Of a stretch of DNA of 64,000 nt, positions 20,354 to 30,260 are shown piece by piece. The stretch covers positions 19,996 through 83,995 of the forward strand of contig JAJZBQ010000010.1 in NCBI GenBank assembly GCA_021798835.1, in the 5' to 3' direction. Numbering within the stretch: position 1 is the stretch's first letter; each line of letters opens with the position of its first letter. Below the pieces are notes generated by a model. The model was not told the origin of the DNA. It searched no databases and saw nothing but the letters and a program-made list of their open reading frames with translations. The position numbers were made by a program, and so were the translations under genes. The DNA comes from Pseudomonadota bacterium. Lineage in GTDB: Bacteria > Pseudomonadota > Gammaproteobacteria > Burkholderiales > Ferrovaceae.

Positions 20354-21385
20354 ATGAACTTGGCGATTAAAATCATGACTGGATTGGTACGGTCGGGCTA
20401 TTGGACGGGATGGGCGCTGATGCGGCATTGGCCTCGTCGCGAAGAGAAAACACGGGAAGCGGGTCGAGTGATTGAGAGTTCGGCTTCACGGGTTGACGAA
20501 GCGCGCAATGATAGGGGTCAGGTGCCGGCCGGAGTATCGGCAGAAGAGGAGTGTGAAGAACGGCGGCATGTTGGGTTGTTGCTGGGGAAAGCCATGATTC
20601 GTTATGGAGATGGGTACAGTGTGGTGTGTCGCTGCTATCCTGAAGACGGACGGGTGGTGTGTACTCTGTGGCTGAACTATGTGCGTTTGCAAGAGCGTTA
20701 TGGGGTCTGGGTGGAGCAACGGCTGCGTTTGCGTGCCGGGGGAGTGGTGGCGCATCAACAGGCGTTGCCCAACCAGGGTTGTTTGCCGACTCGTCCTTGG
20801 GGCCGCATTGAATTGCCGGATCGTGCATTGACATTCTCGTCATTGCAAGACCAGGCATTGATTGCGCTGGTGGATCAAACCGCGGACGAAGCACAGCGCC
20901 TGATCGATGCAGAGGTTCCCGATGGGTTGCTGCAGCAGCAACCCTGGCAATTGTTGCCGGAAACTCCAACAACGACAGAGGAGGCAATGCCATCGCCTTC
21001 CGATGCCAAGATGCGTCGTGTGGTGGAAATGACCTTAAGTGCGTTGCGTGAGGCAGATGCCCAGCGTAAGCACCCCTTGGCGACAACACAGAAGTGTTAT
21101 CCCAACATGGTCAAAGCGCCGGAGGTTCGTCGCTTTACGGGGGTGTTGACGCGGGCAGGGTTTGTTGAACGCAGTGATGCAAAGGGGCGTAAATCACGCA
21201 CGTTTTTTGCAGAAGTCGGTGATGAGGTACAGTCGGTGCGTCATACGGGAACCGATTTGCAGCGGGCCTTGATGCGTGAAAAAATCCAGGAAGGCGATAG
21301 AGTGGAGATTTTTGCCATCGGTCTGGTCCCGTTGGGAGGAGGTAAGTCCATGAAAAAAATATGGAGTGTTCGCAAAGTATCATGA
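20354..21385 (+). CDS. Hypothetical protein with C-terminal winged-helix-like region
   Basis: 343 residues from ATG 20354, chosen for the GGAGG site six bases upstream; an earlier ATG at 20303 lacks one. I do not recognise the family. After a short hydrophobic start (MNLAIKIMTGLVRSGYWTGWALM) comes a charged linker. A compact domain follows (about 75-200, VGLLLGKAMIRYGDGYSVVCRCYPEDGRVV). Near 245-310 there is a helical, winged-helix-like stretch (EVRRFTGVLTRAGFVERSDAKGRKSRTFF). A Rho-independent terminator follows. No neighbour hints at a role. Confidence 0.6.
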   Translation: MNLAIKIMTGLVRSGYWTGWALMRHWPRREEKTREAGRVIESSASRVDEARNDRGQVPAGVSAEEECEERRHVGLLLGKAMIRYGDGYSVVCRCYPEDGRVVCTLWLNYVRLQERYGVWVEQRLRLRAGGVVAHQQALPNQGCLPTRPWGRIELPDRALTFSSLQDQALIALVDQTADEAQRLIDAEVPDGLLQQQPWQLLPETPTTTEEAMPSPSDAKMRRVVEMTLSALREADAQRKHPLATTQKCYPNMVKAPEVRRFTGVLTRAGFVERSDAKGRKSRTFFAEVGDEVQSVRHTGTDLQRALMREKIQEGDRVEIFAIGLVPLGGGKSMKKIWSVRKVS

Positions 21386-21419
21386 TGTCCGATGCATTCT
21401 GAGGAGGGTCGGGGTTACG

Positions 21420-21448
21420 CGGGGCTTCTTGGTGAAGCCCCGTTTTTT
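21420..21448 (+). terminator. Rho-independent terminator
   Basis: A strong GC stem (CGGGGCTTC / GAAGCCCCG, loop TTGGT) followed by six T residues, 35 bases after the preceding stop codon. Confidence 0.9.
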
Positions 21449-21529
21449 GTCATAACTTCTGGGATAGAATGGGGACACGCTAAGGAATGACCGTCGGATA
21501 AAAGGTGTGATGGGGGAGGGCAGGTACCG

Positions 21530-22294
21530 ATGAAGTGGTTATTGTGGATGTTGGTGTTTCTGACCGAGAAATGGCGCTCGAATGGATTGGAGCAGATCCG
21601 CGCGCAAGGAAAGGCGCGGTGGGAAGGTTGGCTGAGATCCGATGGTTTTCCTGGAGGGCTCTGGCTTAAGGGGGCTGTATTGCCTTTGCTGATACTGTGG
21701 GGAGTCCAATGGGGGGCGGGTCGTCTGGGCGTGGGGTGGGTGGTGGATTTACTGGCTTTGTTATCCTTCATGGAATTGCGTCCAGCCCTTCTGGATTTGC
21801 GCAATGGCCTGGCTGATTGGCATCAGGAAACTGCCCAGAATACCTTGTCACAGATATTTGAGCAGGTATTCTCACGGGTATTTTATCGGGTTTTTTGTAC
21901 CAGTTTCTGGTATTTCATTTTGCCAGGATCACTGGGATTGGTATTGGTTTGTGCTACGTTGGAACTGGCTCATGGAACATGGCAGGACAGGTTGGCGGGC
22001 CGCGTGCTGGCTGTGTTGGCATGGTTGCCTGCGCGTCTGCTGGGGTTCACGTTGGCTCTGGTTGGAAACTTTGAGGAAGCACTTTATGCGTGGCGCAATT
22101 TGGCCATGAAGAAGTCTGTGGATTCCTGGGTGGTGGCTGTGGCATGGGGAGCGCTGGGTATTCAGGGGGAAGAGGAAGCGGAAGGGTTGTCGGGCGTGAA
22201 TGTTGAGATGGCGATGGGGGTTGAGGCACTATTGTGGCGTGCTCTCATCGTTTGGGCGCTGGTGGCGGCGTTGGTGACGGCGATTGGGGCTTGA
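21530..22294 (+). CDS. CobD/CbiB-AmpE-like integral membrane protein
   Basis: 254 residues with four or five hydrophobic segments (about 45-75, 115-150, 155-185 and 230-254). The family features WLRSDGFPGGLWLKGAVLP, FWYFILPGSLGLVL and LAWLPARLLGFTLALVGNFEEALYAWRN match the CobD/CbiB and AmpE superfamily. In Betaproteobacteria this short version is annotated as a CobD/CbiB family protein of unclear role. There are no other cobalamin genes in the window, so a B12 role is doubtful. Its 3' end overlaps the convergent rsgA by 66 bases. Confidence 0.75.
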   Translation: MKWLLWMLVFLTEKWRSNGLEQIRAQGKARWEGWLRSDGFPGGLWLKGAVLPLLILWGVQWGAGRLGVGWVVDLLALLSFMELRPALLDLRNGLADWHQETAQNTLSQIFEQVFSRVFYRVFCTSFWYFILPGSLGLVLVCATLELAHGTWQDRLAGRVLAVLAWLPARLLGFTLALVGNFEEALYAWRNLAMKKSVDSWVVAVAWGALGIQGEEEAEGLSGVNVEMAMGVEALLWRALIVWALVAALVTAIGA

Positions 22295-23182
22295 CGTGGG
22301 GATCAACGGTGGCATGCATTCCTGCTGTAACTGTTGCAACGTCTGCAGACGCAGACTGCGCCACGGATGACCTGCCACAAAATCTTTGAGAGCGCAGTCG
22401 GGTTCCTGGAGATGTTGGCAGTCGGGAAAGCGGCACTGCCCTTGCAAGGAAGTAAACTCCGGAAAAAATGCGATCAATTCCTGGGCTACCAGATAACCCA
22501 GGCCAAATGATTGGATGCCGGGGCTGTCCATGAGCCAGCCATGGGTGAGAGGGTAAGCGCGGCTGGCTGTGGTAGTGTGACAACCGCCATCGAGGGCGAC
22601 GGAAATTGCCTGGGTAGCGGCACGTGCGCCGGGGATCAGCGCATTGAGCAACGTGGACTTCCCCATACCGGATTGGCCTACCAGTAAACTTTGGTGATGT
22701 TCCAACTGCTCCCGAAGCCCTTGAGTATCGTTCATGTTGACAGTGATCAGCGGGTATCCGAGTGTTTCAAAATACTCCAGAGCCGGACGCCATTGTGCGG
22801 TGCTGGCTTGAAGATCTGACTTGGTGAGAATCAACAGAGGGGGAATATGAGCCGCTTCAGCACTGATCAGGGTACGTGATATCAGTTCCAGGCTGGGGGT
22901 GGGCTCGCCGGCAGACACCAGCAGCACGCGGTCAACATTGGCGGCCAGCAATTTCTGGCGTTTGTGGTCGGCACGCCACAGTAGACTCTGGCGTGCATCG
23001 ATGGTTTCGATGACACCCTGTCCTGATCCGGTGGGGAGGTAGCGTACATGGTCGCCACAGGCGACATCATGACGTTTGCCGCGTCGTACACAGATCACGG
23101 CGGTGTGGGGATCCTCGAAAGAGACGACTTCAAAGTGTTGACCAAAAGCACCGCGCACCCATCCTGATAGAAGGGAAGTCAT
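22229..23182 (-). CDS. rsgA: Ribosome maturation GTPase RsgA
   Basis: 317 residues. An N-terminal OB fold is followed by a circularly permuted GTPase with motif order G4 (LTKSD), G1 ([15 protein letters not shown]) and G3 ([11 protein letters not shown]). The zinc-binding tail has [20 protein letters not shown]. RsgA checks the decoding centre during late 30S assembly. The C terminus carries an extra basic, Arg/Gln/Pro-rich tail that extends into the overlap with the CobD/AmpE-like gene. It is divergent from orn, a common pairing. Confidence 0.94.
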   Translation of the reverse strand: MTSLLSGWVRGAFGQHFEVVSFEDPHTAVICVRRGKRHDVACGDHVRYLPTGSGQGVIETIDARQSLLWRADHKRQKLLAANVDRVLLVSAGEPTPSLELISRTLISAEAAHIPPLLILTKSDLQASTAQWRPALEYFETLGYPLITVNMNDTQGLREQLEHHQSLLVGQSGMGKSTLLNALIPGARAATQAISVALDGGCHTTTASRAYPLTHGWLMDSPGIQSFGLGYLVAQELIAFFPEFTSLQGQCRFPDCQHLQEPDCALKDFVAGHPWRSLRLQTLQQLQQECMPPLIPTSSPNRRHQRRHQRPNDESTPQ

Positions 23183-23241
23183 GGCGCGAAGCGGGAGGAG
23201 GCGTGTATCATGGCATCGGCAAGCAATTCACAGGGAATATT

Positions 23242-23790
23242 ATGGCACAGGATAAAAATCATCTGGTATGGGTGGATATGGAGATGACGGGGCTTGACCC
23301 TGAGCGCGATCACATTATTGAGGTTGCCTTGGTGGTGACCGATTCGGCGCTGGAAGTGCTGGCTGAAGGACCAGTATTGGCCATTCATCAACCCGACCTC
23401 ATTCTGGATGGGATGGATGAATGGAATCGCAATACCCATGGACGGTCAGGACTCATTGAAAGAATCCGTGCCACCACCCTGACAGAAACTGGAGCAGAAG
23501 ATCAGTTGCTGGCATTCATGGAAGCCTGGGTTCCAGCAGGAGAATCTCCCATGTGTGGCAATTCCATTTGTCAGGACCGACGTTTCATGGCACGCCATAT
23601 GCCACGTCTGGAACGTTATTTCCATTATCGTAACCTGGATGTCAGTACCCTGAAGGAGTTGTGCAAGCGCTGGAAACCAGCGGTGCACAGCGCATTCAAA
23701 AAATCGGGAAAGCACCAGGCGCTGGCGGATATCATGGAATCCATCGACGAATTACGACACTACCGCGATCAATTCCTGCGACTCGATTAG
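23242..23790 (+). CDS. orn: Oligoribonuclease
   Basis: 182 residues from ATG 23242, with AGGGAA upstream. A DEDDh exonuclease: [10 protein letters not shown] holds Asp12 and Glu14, the middle aspartate is in [11 protein letters not shown], and the histidine and last aspartate are in [14 protein letters not shown]. It degrades short RNA oligomers and pGpG, finishing mRNA decay and c-di-GMP turnover. Full length. Confidence 0.96.
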   Translation: MAQDKNHLVWVDMEMTGLDPERDHIIEVALVVTDSALEVLAEGPVLAIHQPDLILDGMDEWNRNTHGRSGLIERIRATTLTETGAEDQLLAFMEAWVPAGESPMCGNSICQDRRFMARHMPRLERYFHYRNLDVSTLKELCKRWKPAVHSAFKKSGKHQALADIMESIDELRHYRDQFLRLD

Positions 23791-23807
23791 CGGAGAGGGC
23801 TTCCGAC

Positions 23808-25460
23808 TTATTGCTGAACGGCATGCTGAAGATACCCGATGAACGACGATTCCGGCACGTAGCCTGCCAAACGCTGATCCTCCAGTTCATGACCATGGGC
23901 ATCGTAAAACAGGGTGGCTGGAGGGCCGAACAGGCCAAAATGGTTGAGGAGTGCGCGGTCATCGGCGCTGTTGTGTGTGACATCTATGCGGATCAGGGTG
24001 AATGCTTGCAATGCTTGACGAACGGCTGGCTGGCTGAATACGGTGCGATCCATTTCCACGCAGGAAGTACACCAGTCGGCATAAAAGTCCACTAATACGG
24101 GACGCTGCTGTGTGCTGGCATGTGCCAGTTGCTGGTCGAGTTGGGCCAGCGTGGTGACGTGTGTGAAGGGTAGGTCGCTAGGGTTGGTCGGTGAGCGTAA
24201 CAGGGGCATCAGGGTATACACGGCAACGGCCAACAGAATGATGCCGAAGAAGCGTTTGATTCCGTTCATCCAGCGTCCGGCCTTGGGCAACAGAACCCCT
24301 GCCGAGGTCCCAATGGCGAGCAACGGGGTTCCCATGCCCAGTGCCATGATGAACAGTGCACTGCCTCCCATGACCACGTCGTGGGTCTGTGCGATATAGA
24401 GCAGCCCCCCCGCCAGAGGAGCGGCCACACAAGGGCCCATGACCAGCGACGAGAGAACACCCATGAAGCCAACTCCCCAGTAGCGTCCTCCAGGGAGGCG
24501 GCCTGATGTCAAATGGAGGCGGTTTTGCAGAGCCAGCGGCAGTTGTAACTGATACACATCAAACATGGACAGCGCCAGCACCACGAATAGGATGGCAGTG
24601 GCTATCTGGACAGGGGGAGTTTGCAAGGCATTGGACAGCAAGGTGCCGGTGAGTCCGGCCAGAACCCCGACGGTGGCGTAGGTCAAGGCCATTCCCAGCA
24701 CGTAGGTCAGCGATAGGCCAAAGGCACGCGCCTTGGTGACGTGAGCACCTTGTCCGGCAATGATGCCAGACAGGATGGGGATCATGGGAAATACGCAGGG
24801 GGTGAGTGCCAGCAACAGTCCAAACCCAAAGAAACTGAGGAGGACCCATGCAGGTTGGGCTCCTTTGAGGTAATCCGCAAAATCTTCCGGACGTCCCGAC
24901 TGACCCGAGGGAGGGGCGGTACTGAGTTCGGTTCCGGTGGGTTGTAACTGGTAGCGAGTTCCTTCGAGATGAAAGTCTACCGTTGTGGGCGGGTAGCAGA
25001 TACCATGATCAGCACATCCCTGATAACTGACGGAGAGTGGAGTGGTGGGTGCATTGACAGGCAAGTCGAGGGCCACCTGAAATGGGTGTCGATAAATCCA
25101 GACCTGGCCAAAACTGGGATCTTCCTTGGCTTCTGCGGGCGGGAAGCGCAGTGTGGTGGACTGTTGGTTGGCTAATTTGACGTGGATGCGGTCTCGGTAA
25201 AGATAATATCCGGGGGCTGGCGTAAAGGTGAGAATCAGGTTTCTTGGGGTGGCGGCACTGTCTACAGCTACTTTGAAAGCCTGATCTGGCATCAGAAAAG
25301 TCCGTGTGGCACCGCTGTCGATGGATGCAGGCAAAGGGCGGTTGGGTAGAGCCAGGCCATCGATGGCCATCGATGATGAGCTGATCAGTATACCGGATAG
25401 TCCCAGCAGCAAAAACAACAGACGGGTCAGGTTCCAATATTTCAGCAGGGGGTTCATCAT
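23808..25460 (-). CDS. dsbD: Thiol:disulfide interchange protein DsbD
   Basis: About 550 residues from ATG 25460. After an N-terminal signal/TM segment comes the periplasmic alpha domain with the cysteine pair in GCADHGICYPP. An 8-TM transporter domain follows, with its redox cysteines in LTPCVFPMIPILSG and GPCVAAPLAGG. The C-terminal thioredoxin-like gamma domain has YADWCTSCVEM. It moves electrons from cytoplasmic thioredoxin to periplasmic DsbC and cytochrome c maturation proteins. The start codon overlaps the queG stop by one base (TGATG). Confidence 0.94.
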   Translation of the reverse strand: MMNPLLKYWNLTRLLFLLLGLSGILISSSSMAIDGLALPNRPLPASIDSGATRTFLMPDQAFKVAVDSAATPRNLILTFTPAPGYYLYRDRIHVKLANQQSTTLRFPPAEAKEDPSFGQVWIYRHPFQVALDLPVNAPTTPLSVSYQGCADHGICYPPTTVDFHLEGTRYQLQPTGTELSTAPPSGQSGRPEDFADYLKGAQPAWVLLSFFGFGLLLALTPCVFPMIPILSGIIAGQGAHVTKARAFGLSLTYVLGMALTYATVGVLAGLTGTLLSNALQTPPVQIATAILFVVLALSMFDVYQLQLPLALQNRLHLTSGRLPGGRYWGVGFMGVLSSLVMGPCVAAPLAGGLLYIAQTHDVVMGGSALFIMALGMGTPLLAIGTSAGVLLPKAGRWMNGIKRFFGIILLAVAVYTLMPLLRSPTNPSDLPFTHVTTLAQLDQQLAHASTQQRPVLVDFYADWCTSCVEMDRTVFSQPAVRQALQAFTLIRIDVTHNSADDRALLNHFGLFGPPATLFYDAHGHELEDQRLAGYVPESSFIGYLQHAVQQ

Positions 25461-26578
25461 CAATTTTCCGTTGCATCAATGGGTCGAATTCTACTCTGAC
25501 TTTCGGGGGGGGGCTGAGTTCCTCTTCGTGCGTGCAATCGTTGCCATGCCCAGGCGACTGATTCGCGGACTTGTTCTGCGGGGTGTTGGTGGTGCAGAGC
25601 CAGTGCCTGGAATGCTTCGGAGCTGGGGGGGCCGTTTCCCAGGGCAATGGCAATATTGCGAAGCCAGCGGATATGGCCGATGCGGCGAATGGGGGAGCGT
25701 TGTAGAAATGTTTCAAAATCAGAAGGAGTCCAGGCCATCAACCGGCTGAGTGTGGTTGCTTGTAGCGCGTGACGGCGGGCGAAGAAAGGGAGAGTCAGGG
25801 CGGGGGTGGCAAAGCGGTTCCAGGGACAGATCAACTGGCAGTCATCGCACCCATAAATGCGATTGCCGATGAGGGGGCGCAGAGATTCCGGTATCGGTCC
25901 ATCGTGCTCGATGGTCAGGTAGGCGATGCAACGGCGTGCATCCAGTTGGTAAGGGGCAAGGATTGCCTGGGTGGGGCAGATGTCCAGGCAGGCGCGACAG
26001 GAACCGCAGTGATCGGTTCCCGGTGGATCGGGTTCCAGGGGGAGGTCGCAGAGTAATTCCCCGAGGAAAAACAGTGATCCTTGGCGTTGCAGCAACAAGG
26101 TATGTTTGCCACGCCAGCCAAGACCTGACTGCTGCCCGATTTCCACCTCGAAAAGCGGAGCGCTGTCGCTGAAGGGGCGCCACTGAAATGGGCCATAAAC
26201 CTGTGTCAGGCGCTCGGCCAATTGTTTCAGTCGTTGGCGTACCACGCGATGGTAATCATCGCCCAGAGCGTACTGGGCGATGTATCCCTGCTCGGGTTGC
26301 TGGAGTTGCTGCCAACGGGTGGAGATGGGCTCGGTATGATAGGGAAGGCTGACGCTGATGACGACTTGAGTGCCAGGCAATAACTGCTGTGGGGAGCGGC
26401 GCAGTTCGCGGTGGCGTTCAAGCCAGTTCATGGTACCGTGATGACCGGCTGCCAGCCATTGGTCGAGTGCTTGCGAGGCATGGGTCAGGGTGGGGCGACT
26501 GACGCGCACCTGACTGAACCCCAGGGCTAGAGTTTCGCGCGTTAGCAACCTGCGCAGATGGGTTGGCAAGGGGTCCAT
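25460..26578 (-). CDS. queG: Epoxyqueuosine reductase QueG
   Basis: 372 residues. The N-terminal cobalamin-binding domain contains WLERHRELRRSPQQLLPG and the YALGDDYHRVVRQRL block. Two 4Fe-4S clusters follow: CGSCRACLDICPTQAI and CDDCQLICPWNRF. HEAT-like helices form the C terminus. QueG reduces epoxyqueuosine to queuosine in tRNA anticodons, using cobalamin. It is co-transcribed with dsbD and divergent from tsaE. Confidence 0.94.
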   Translation of the reverse strand: MDPLPTHLRRLLTRETLALGFSQVRVSRPTLTHASQALDQWLAAGHHGTMNWLERHRELRRSPQQLLPGTQVVISVSLPYHTEPISTRWQQLQQPEQGYIAQYALGDDYHRVVRQRLKQLAERLTQVYGPFQWRPFSDSAPLFEVEIGQQSGLGWRGKHTLLLQRQGSLFFLGELLCDLPLEPDPPGTDHCGSCRACLDICPTQAILAPYQLDARRCIAYLTIEHDGPIPESLRPLIGNRIYGCDDCQLICPWNRFATPALTLPFFARRHALQATTLSRLMAWTPSDFETFLQRSPIRRIGHIRWLRNIAIALGNGPPSSEAFQALALHHQHPAEQVRESVAWAWQRLHARRGTQPPPESQSRIRPIDATEN

Positions 26579-26599
26579 GAATCAGGATAGAATGGGAGC

Positions 26600-27109
26600 A
26601 TGGAAGGATTTTACCCGAATAATGTACGCGCCGATGGCCCCGTGAGGGTGGGGGAACGGTGGTTTTTGAAGGATGCTCAGGCGACGGAAGACTGGGCGCG
26701 GCGCTGGGCCGTCCATTTGGTTCCAGGCTTGGTGATCACCTTGCAGGGGGCGCTGGGGGCCGGTAAAACCGCGTTCGTGCGCGGGGTATTGCGCGGCTTG
26801 GGGGTGACGGGCACGGTGCGCAGTCCGACCTACGCGTGGCTTGAAACGTATGAACTTTCGAGGTTATACTGTTATCACTTTGATTTCTATCGTGTCACTG
26901 ATGAAGGCACGGTAGAGGAGATGGGGTTTAGAGAATGTTTCCGGCAAGACAGTCTTTGCTTTGTCGAGTGGCCCGAGCGTGTGTCAAACTGGTTGCCGCG
27001 TGCCGATGTCGCCTGGCACCTGGCCCCCCAGGACGAGGGGCGTTGTCTGATCCTGCATGCGGCTACCCCGCGTGGTCTGGCTACCGTACAACCTATGGAT
27101 GGCTGCTGA
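26600..27109 (+). CDS. tsaE: tRNA t6A threonylcarbamoyladenosine ATPase TsaE
   Basis: 169 residues with a P-loop, LQGALGAGKTAFVRGVLRGLG, then VRSPTYAWLETY and the YHFDFYRV and EEMGFRECF blocks of the family. It powers the TsaB-TsaD complex that makes t6A37 on ANN-decoding tRNAs. The first 20 residues are atypical. The downstream amidase overlaps its 3' end, the usual tsaE-amidase-mutL-miaA order. Confidence 0.93.
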   Translation: MEGFYPNNVRADGPVRVGERWFLKDAQATEDWARRWAVHLVPGLVITLQGALGAGKTAFVRGVLRGLGVTGTVRSPTYAWLETYELSRLYCYHFDFYRVTDEGTVEEMGFRECFRQDSLCFVEWPERVSNWLPRADVAWHLAPQDEGRCLILHAATPRGLATVQPMDGC

Positions 27110-28431
27110 CGGGTTTGACGTTGTCGCTGGGAGGCTTGACCAGTCTTCCGGTCCGAGCAGATTCCACGACGCATATTCGTGCGGTGCGGCTTTGGCCGGC
27201 AGCCGAGTATACGCGTGTGTCGTTTGAGGCCGCAGAGCCGATTCGTGCAACTTTGTTCAGTGTGTCGGACCCGGATCGACTGGTACTGGATATGGAAGGG
27301 ATTGCCAGCATTGCGCCACTGGAACAGATGGCGGCGACCTTGAGTGCGCAGGATCCTTATCTGCGCAAGATTCGAGTGGGGCACTTCAAACCGGGAGTGG
27401 TGCGCGTGGTGTTTGACCTCAAGAGTCCGGTCAAGGCCGTGACTGCCGTCCTCGATCCGGTCGGGAATTATGGCTATCGTCTGTTGCTTGATGTGTACCC
27501 GGAAAGTGCTACTCCGGATCCTTTGGCACCAGTACTCGGAGCGCCGGACCCTGTCCCGCTGCAAGTCAGGAATGAGCCATTGGCACCGCCCACCGTGGCG
27601 GAAAAGCCCGTGATACCCCCCCCTCCGACGGCTGTTTCTGCCCCGGTGTTGGCAGAAACAGCGGATGTCGCCCCCAAGGTGCTGGATAGTGCGCACCGTA
27701 CCCTGATTGTTGCGGTGGATGCGGGGCATGGGGGAGAAGACCCGGGAGCGCATGGACATGCCGGTACCCATGAGAAGGATGTGACGTTGGCCATAGCCCG
27801 GCGACTGAAGGCGGTGATCGATGAACAACCTGGATTGCATGCGGTGTTGACGCGCGATGGTGATTATTTTATCCCCTTGCAGGAACGTACGGTCAAGGCT
27901 CATCGTCTGCATGCAGATCTGTTTGTCTCGGTGCATGCCGATGCTTATGTCGACCAGGAAGCGCGTGGTTCGTCGGTTTTTGCCCTGTCCGAGAAAGGGG
28001 CGACATCGGTGGCGGCGCGCTGGATGGCGCAGCATGAAAACGAAGCGGATCTCATCGGGGGGGTTACCATTGCACCTCATCAGGCGTACCTGGCCCAGAC
28101 GTTGTTTGATTTGTCTCAGACAGCCACCATCAACGATGGCCTGAAGATGGCCCACGCGGTGCTGGGCGAACTGGACCAGATCAATGTGTTGCATCGGGGA
28201 TTCGTGGAACAGGCGGGTTTTGCGGTGCTCAAGTCTCCGGATATTCCCTCTATCCTGGTGGAAACGGCATTCATTACCAACCCCGAGGAAGAGCGCCGCC
28301 TCAATGATCCGGTTTATCAGCAAAAATTGGCACAGGCCATTACCCGCGGCTTACAGGATTATTTGCGCAAAAGCCATGCCTGGTCCCATGTGACGACGGG
28401 GCATCAGGACAAACTGGCGGTTGGTCGATGA
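27043..28431 (+). CDS. amiC: N-acetylmuramoyl-L-alanine amidase, AmiC type (AMIN + Amidase_3)
   Basis: About 462 residues. I place the start at TTG 27043, which has GAGGGG just upstream and gives a signal peptide (YGWLLTGLTLSLGGLTSLPVRA). The only in-frame ATG, 26935, would add 36 residues that merely shadow tsaE. An AMIN septal-targeting domain (about 40-135) and a Pro/Ala linker precede Amidase_3. That domain has zinc and catalytic motifs VDAGHGGEDPGAHG, SVHADAY and ETAFITNPEEE. It cleaves septal peptidoglycan for cell separation. Confidence 0.9.
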   Translation: MSDPACGYPAWSGYRTTYGWLLTGLTLSLGGLTSLPVRADSTTHIRAVRLWPAAEYTRVSFEAAEPIRATLFSVSDPDRLVLDMEGIASIAPLEQMAATLSAQDPYLRKIRVGHFKPGVVRVVFDLKSPVKAVTAVLDPVGNYGYRLLLDVYPESATPDPLAPVLGAPDPVPLQVRNEPLAPPTVAEKPVIPPPPTAVSAPVLAETADVAPKVLDSAHRTLIVAVDAGHGGEDPGAHGHAGTHEKDVTLAIARRLKAVIDEQPGLHAVLTRDGDYFIPLQERTVKAHRLHADLFVSVHADAYVDQEARGSSVFALSEKGATSVAARWMAQHENEADLIGGVTIAPHQAYLAQTLFDLSQTATINDGLKMAHAVLGELDQINVLHRGFVEQAGFAVLKSPDIPSILVETAFITNPEEERRLNDPVYQQKLAQAITRGLQDYLRKSHAWSHVTTGHQDKLAVGR

Positions 28432-30260
28432 AACGTATTCAACCGTTGAGTGCGCTGCTGATCAGTCAGATTGCGGCGGGGGAAGTGATCGAGCGCCCGG
28501 CGGCAGCCCTCAAGGAGTTATTGGAGAATTCTCTGGATGCAGGAGCCAGCCAGATCGATATCAGTCTTGAAGAAGGAGGGATGCGGCGCATTGAGGTCAG
28601 TGATGATGGACACGGGATTCACCCGGAGGATTTGCCGTTGGCATTGACTGCTCATGCCACCAGTAAACTGACGCATCTTGAGCAGTTGAGTGCCATCGGC
28701 AGTCTGGGCTTTCGGGGGGAAGCGTTGGCCAGTATGGCTGCGGTAGCGCGCGTGCGAGTGACGGCACGCGTGGCCACAGCCTCCCATGCCATGACGCTGG
28801 GTTCGCAGGGAGGGGTGCTGGATGATGTCAAGCCGGCCGCGCGGACGGTGGGCTGTACCGTGGTGGTCGAGGATCTCTTTGAGCAGACCCCGGTACGGCG
28901 CAAGTTCCTCAAGTCCAGTGCTACGGAGTTTGGTCACTGTGATGAGCAGGTACGGCGTCTGGCGCTGGCTCATCCGGAAGTGACGTGGCGACTCAGTCAT
29001 CAGGGACGAGGATTGCGGCACTGGCCAGCGCTGAATAGGGAAGCCCGGGTGCGGGCCATCATGGGTAACGAGTTCATGGATCAGGCTTTGAGAGTGGATG
29101 ATCAAGCCGGTCCTTTGGCGCTACAGGGTTGGATTCTGCGCCCGACAGCCAGTTGGAGTCAGCGTGATAGCCAGTATCTGTTCGTCAATGACCGCTTTGT
29201 GCGTGATCGTCTTTTGTCACAGGCGGTTCGTCAGGCTTATCAGGATGTGTTGCATGGGCAACGACAGGCGGCGGCCGTATTGTTCCTGACACTTGATCCT
29301 GCCCTGGTGGATGTCAATGTGCACCCCGCCAAGACAGAAGTACGTTTTCAGGAGGGGCAGGCGGTATTTCGTTTTGTTTTGCAGACATTGGAACAGACGC
29401 TTGCGCGTACCCAACCGGGACAAGGAGCGTGTCCTGTCACAGTGCCCACACTTCCTGCGATGTCTTCGGTAACCGAAGAATTTTTTCCTGATCGATCAAT
29501 GACCTCCACGATTCCGCGCACGACGGGGGAGGAAGGAAGGGCCTATCGTGGGACATCGTGGACTTCCCCCCACCGCAGTCAGCAATCGGTTCTGGCGTTG
29601 AACTCTCCCGATCCCTTCCATGAGGCATTATTTGGAGGGCCGGCTGTTTCTGTTGGCCTTGCCGAGCCTGAGCCGGCTGAGAGTCCCCCGCTGGGATTTG
29701 CCATTGGGCAGTTGCATGGCATCTATGTCTTGGCCCAGAATCAAGAGGGTTTGGTGGTGGTGGATATGCATGCAGCCCATGAGCGAATTCTTTACGAGCG
29801 CCTGAAACAGGGAGTTGCACAAAGTCAGGCGCAACAGACATTTCTGATACCGGTTCAGTTGGAGTTGTCGGCCTTGGAACAGGCGACTTGGCAGGTTCAT
29901 GCCGAGCATTGGCAGGCTCTGGGTCTGGATATGGGGTGTAAGGGAAATATTCTGGAACTGCGCAGTTGGCCTGCGTGGTTGGCGGGAACGGATCCGCAAT
30001 ATTTTTTGAGACAGATTCTGCAGGATCTTGAGCAGACCGGGCAAAGTGCGGCCTTGCTGATACATCGGAATGAATGGTTGGCACAGCGCGCTTGTCGGCG
30101 TGCTGTGCATGCAGGAGATACCTTGACGTTGCCAGCCATGAATGCCTTGTTGCGGGACATGGAAGCTTGTCTGCGTGCGGATCAATGCAATCATGGCCGA
30201 CCAACCTGGCATCAGGTTCCTTTGGCCGAACTCGACCAGTGGTTCCTGCGTGGACGATAA
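28428..30260 (+). CDS. mutL: DNA mismatch repair protein MutL
   Basis: A 610-residue GHKL ATPase. ELLENSLDAGA, DDGHGI, GFRGEALASM and the VNVHPAKTEVRF block form the N-terminal domain. A disordered linker spans about 330-430. The C-terminal domain has DMHAAHERILYER from residue 446, a variant of the DQHAx2Ex4E endonuclease motif found in organisms without MutH. It probably nicks DNA itself after MutS recognises a mismatch. The start overlaps the amidase stop by ATGA. Confidence 0.96.
   Translation: MKRIQPLSALLISQIAAGEVIERPAAALKELLENSLDAGASQIDISLEEGGMRRIEVSDDGHGIHPEDLPLALTAHATSKLTHLEQLSAIGSLGFRGEALASMAAVARVRVTARVATASHAMTLGSQGGVLDDVKPAARTVGCTVVVEDLFEQTPVRRKFLKSSATEFGHCDEQVRRLALAHPEVTWRLSHQGRGLRHWPALNREARVRAIMGNEFMDQALRVDDQAGPLALQGWILRPTASWSQRDSQYLFVNDRFVRDRLLSQAVRQAYQDVLHGQRQAAAVLFLTLDPALVDVNVHPAKTEVRFQEGQAVFRFVLQTLEQTLARTQPGQGACPVTVPTLPAMSSVTEEFFPDRSMTSTIPRTTGEEGRAYRGTSWTSPHRSQQSVLALNSPDPFHEALFGGPAVSVGLAEPEPAESPPLGFAIGQLHGIYVLAQNQEGLVVVDMHAAHERILYERLKQGVAQSQAQQTFLIPVQLELSALEQATWQVHAEHWQALGLDMGCKGNILELRSWPAWLAGTDPQYFLRQILQDLEQTGQSAALLIHRNEWLAQRACRRAVHAGDTLTLPAMNALLRDMEACLRADQCNHGRPTWHQVPLAELDQWFLRGR

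Noticed and set aside
26887..28323. A 478-codon minus-strand open frame
   Set aside because: Antisense to tsaE and the amidase; rich in His/Arg from reversed codon bias and without motifs.
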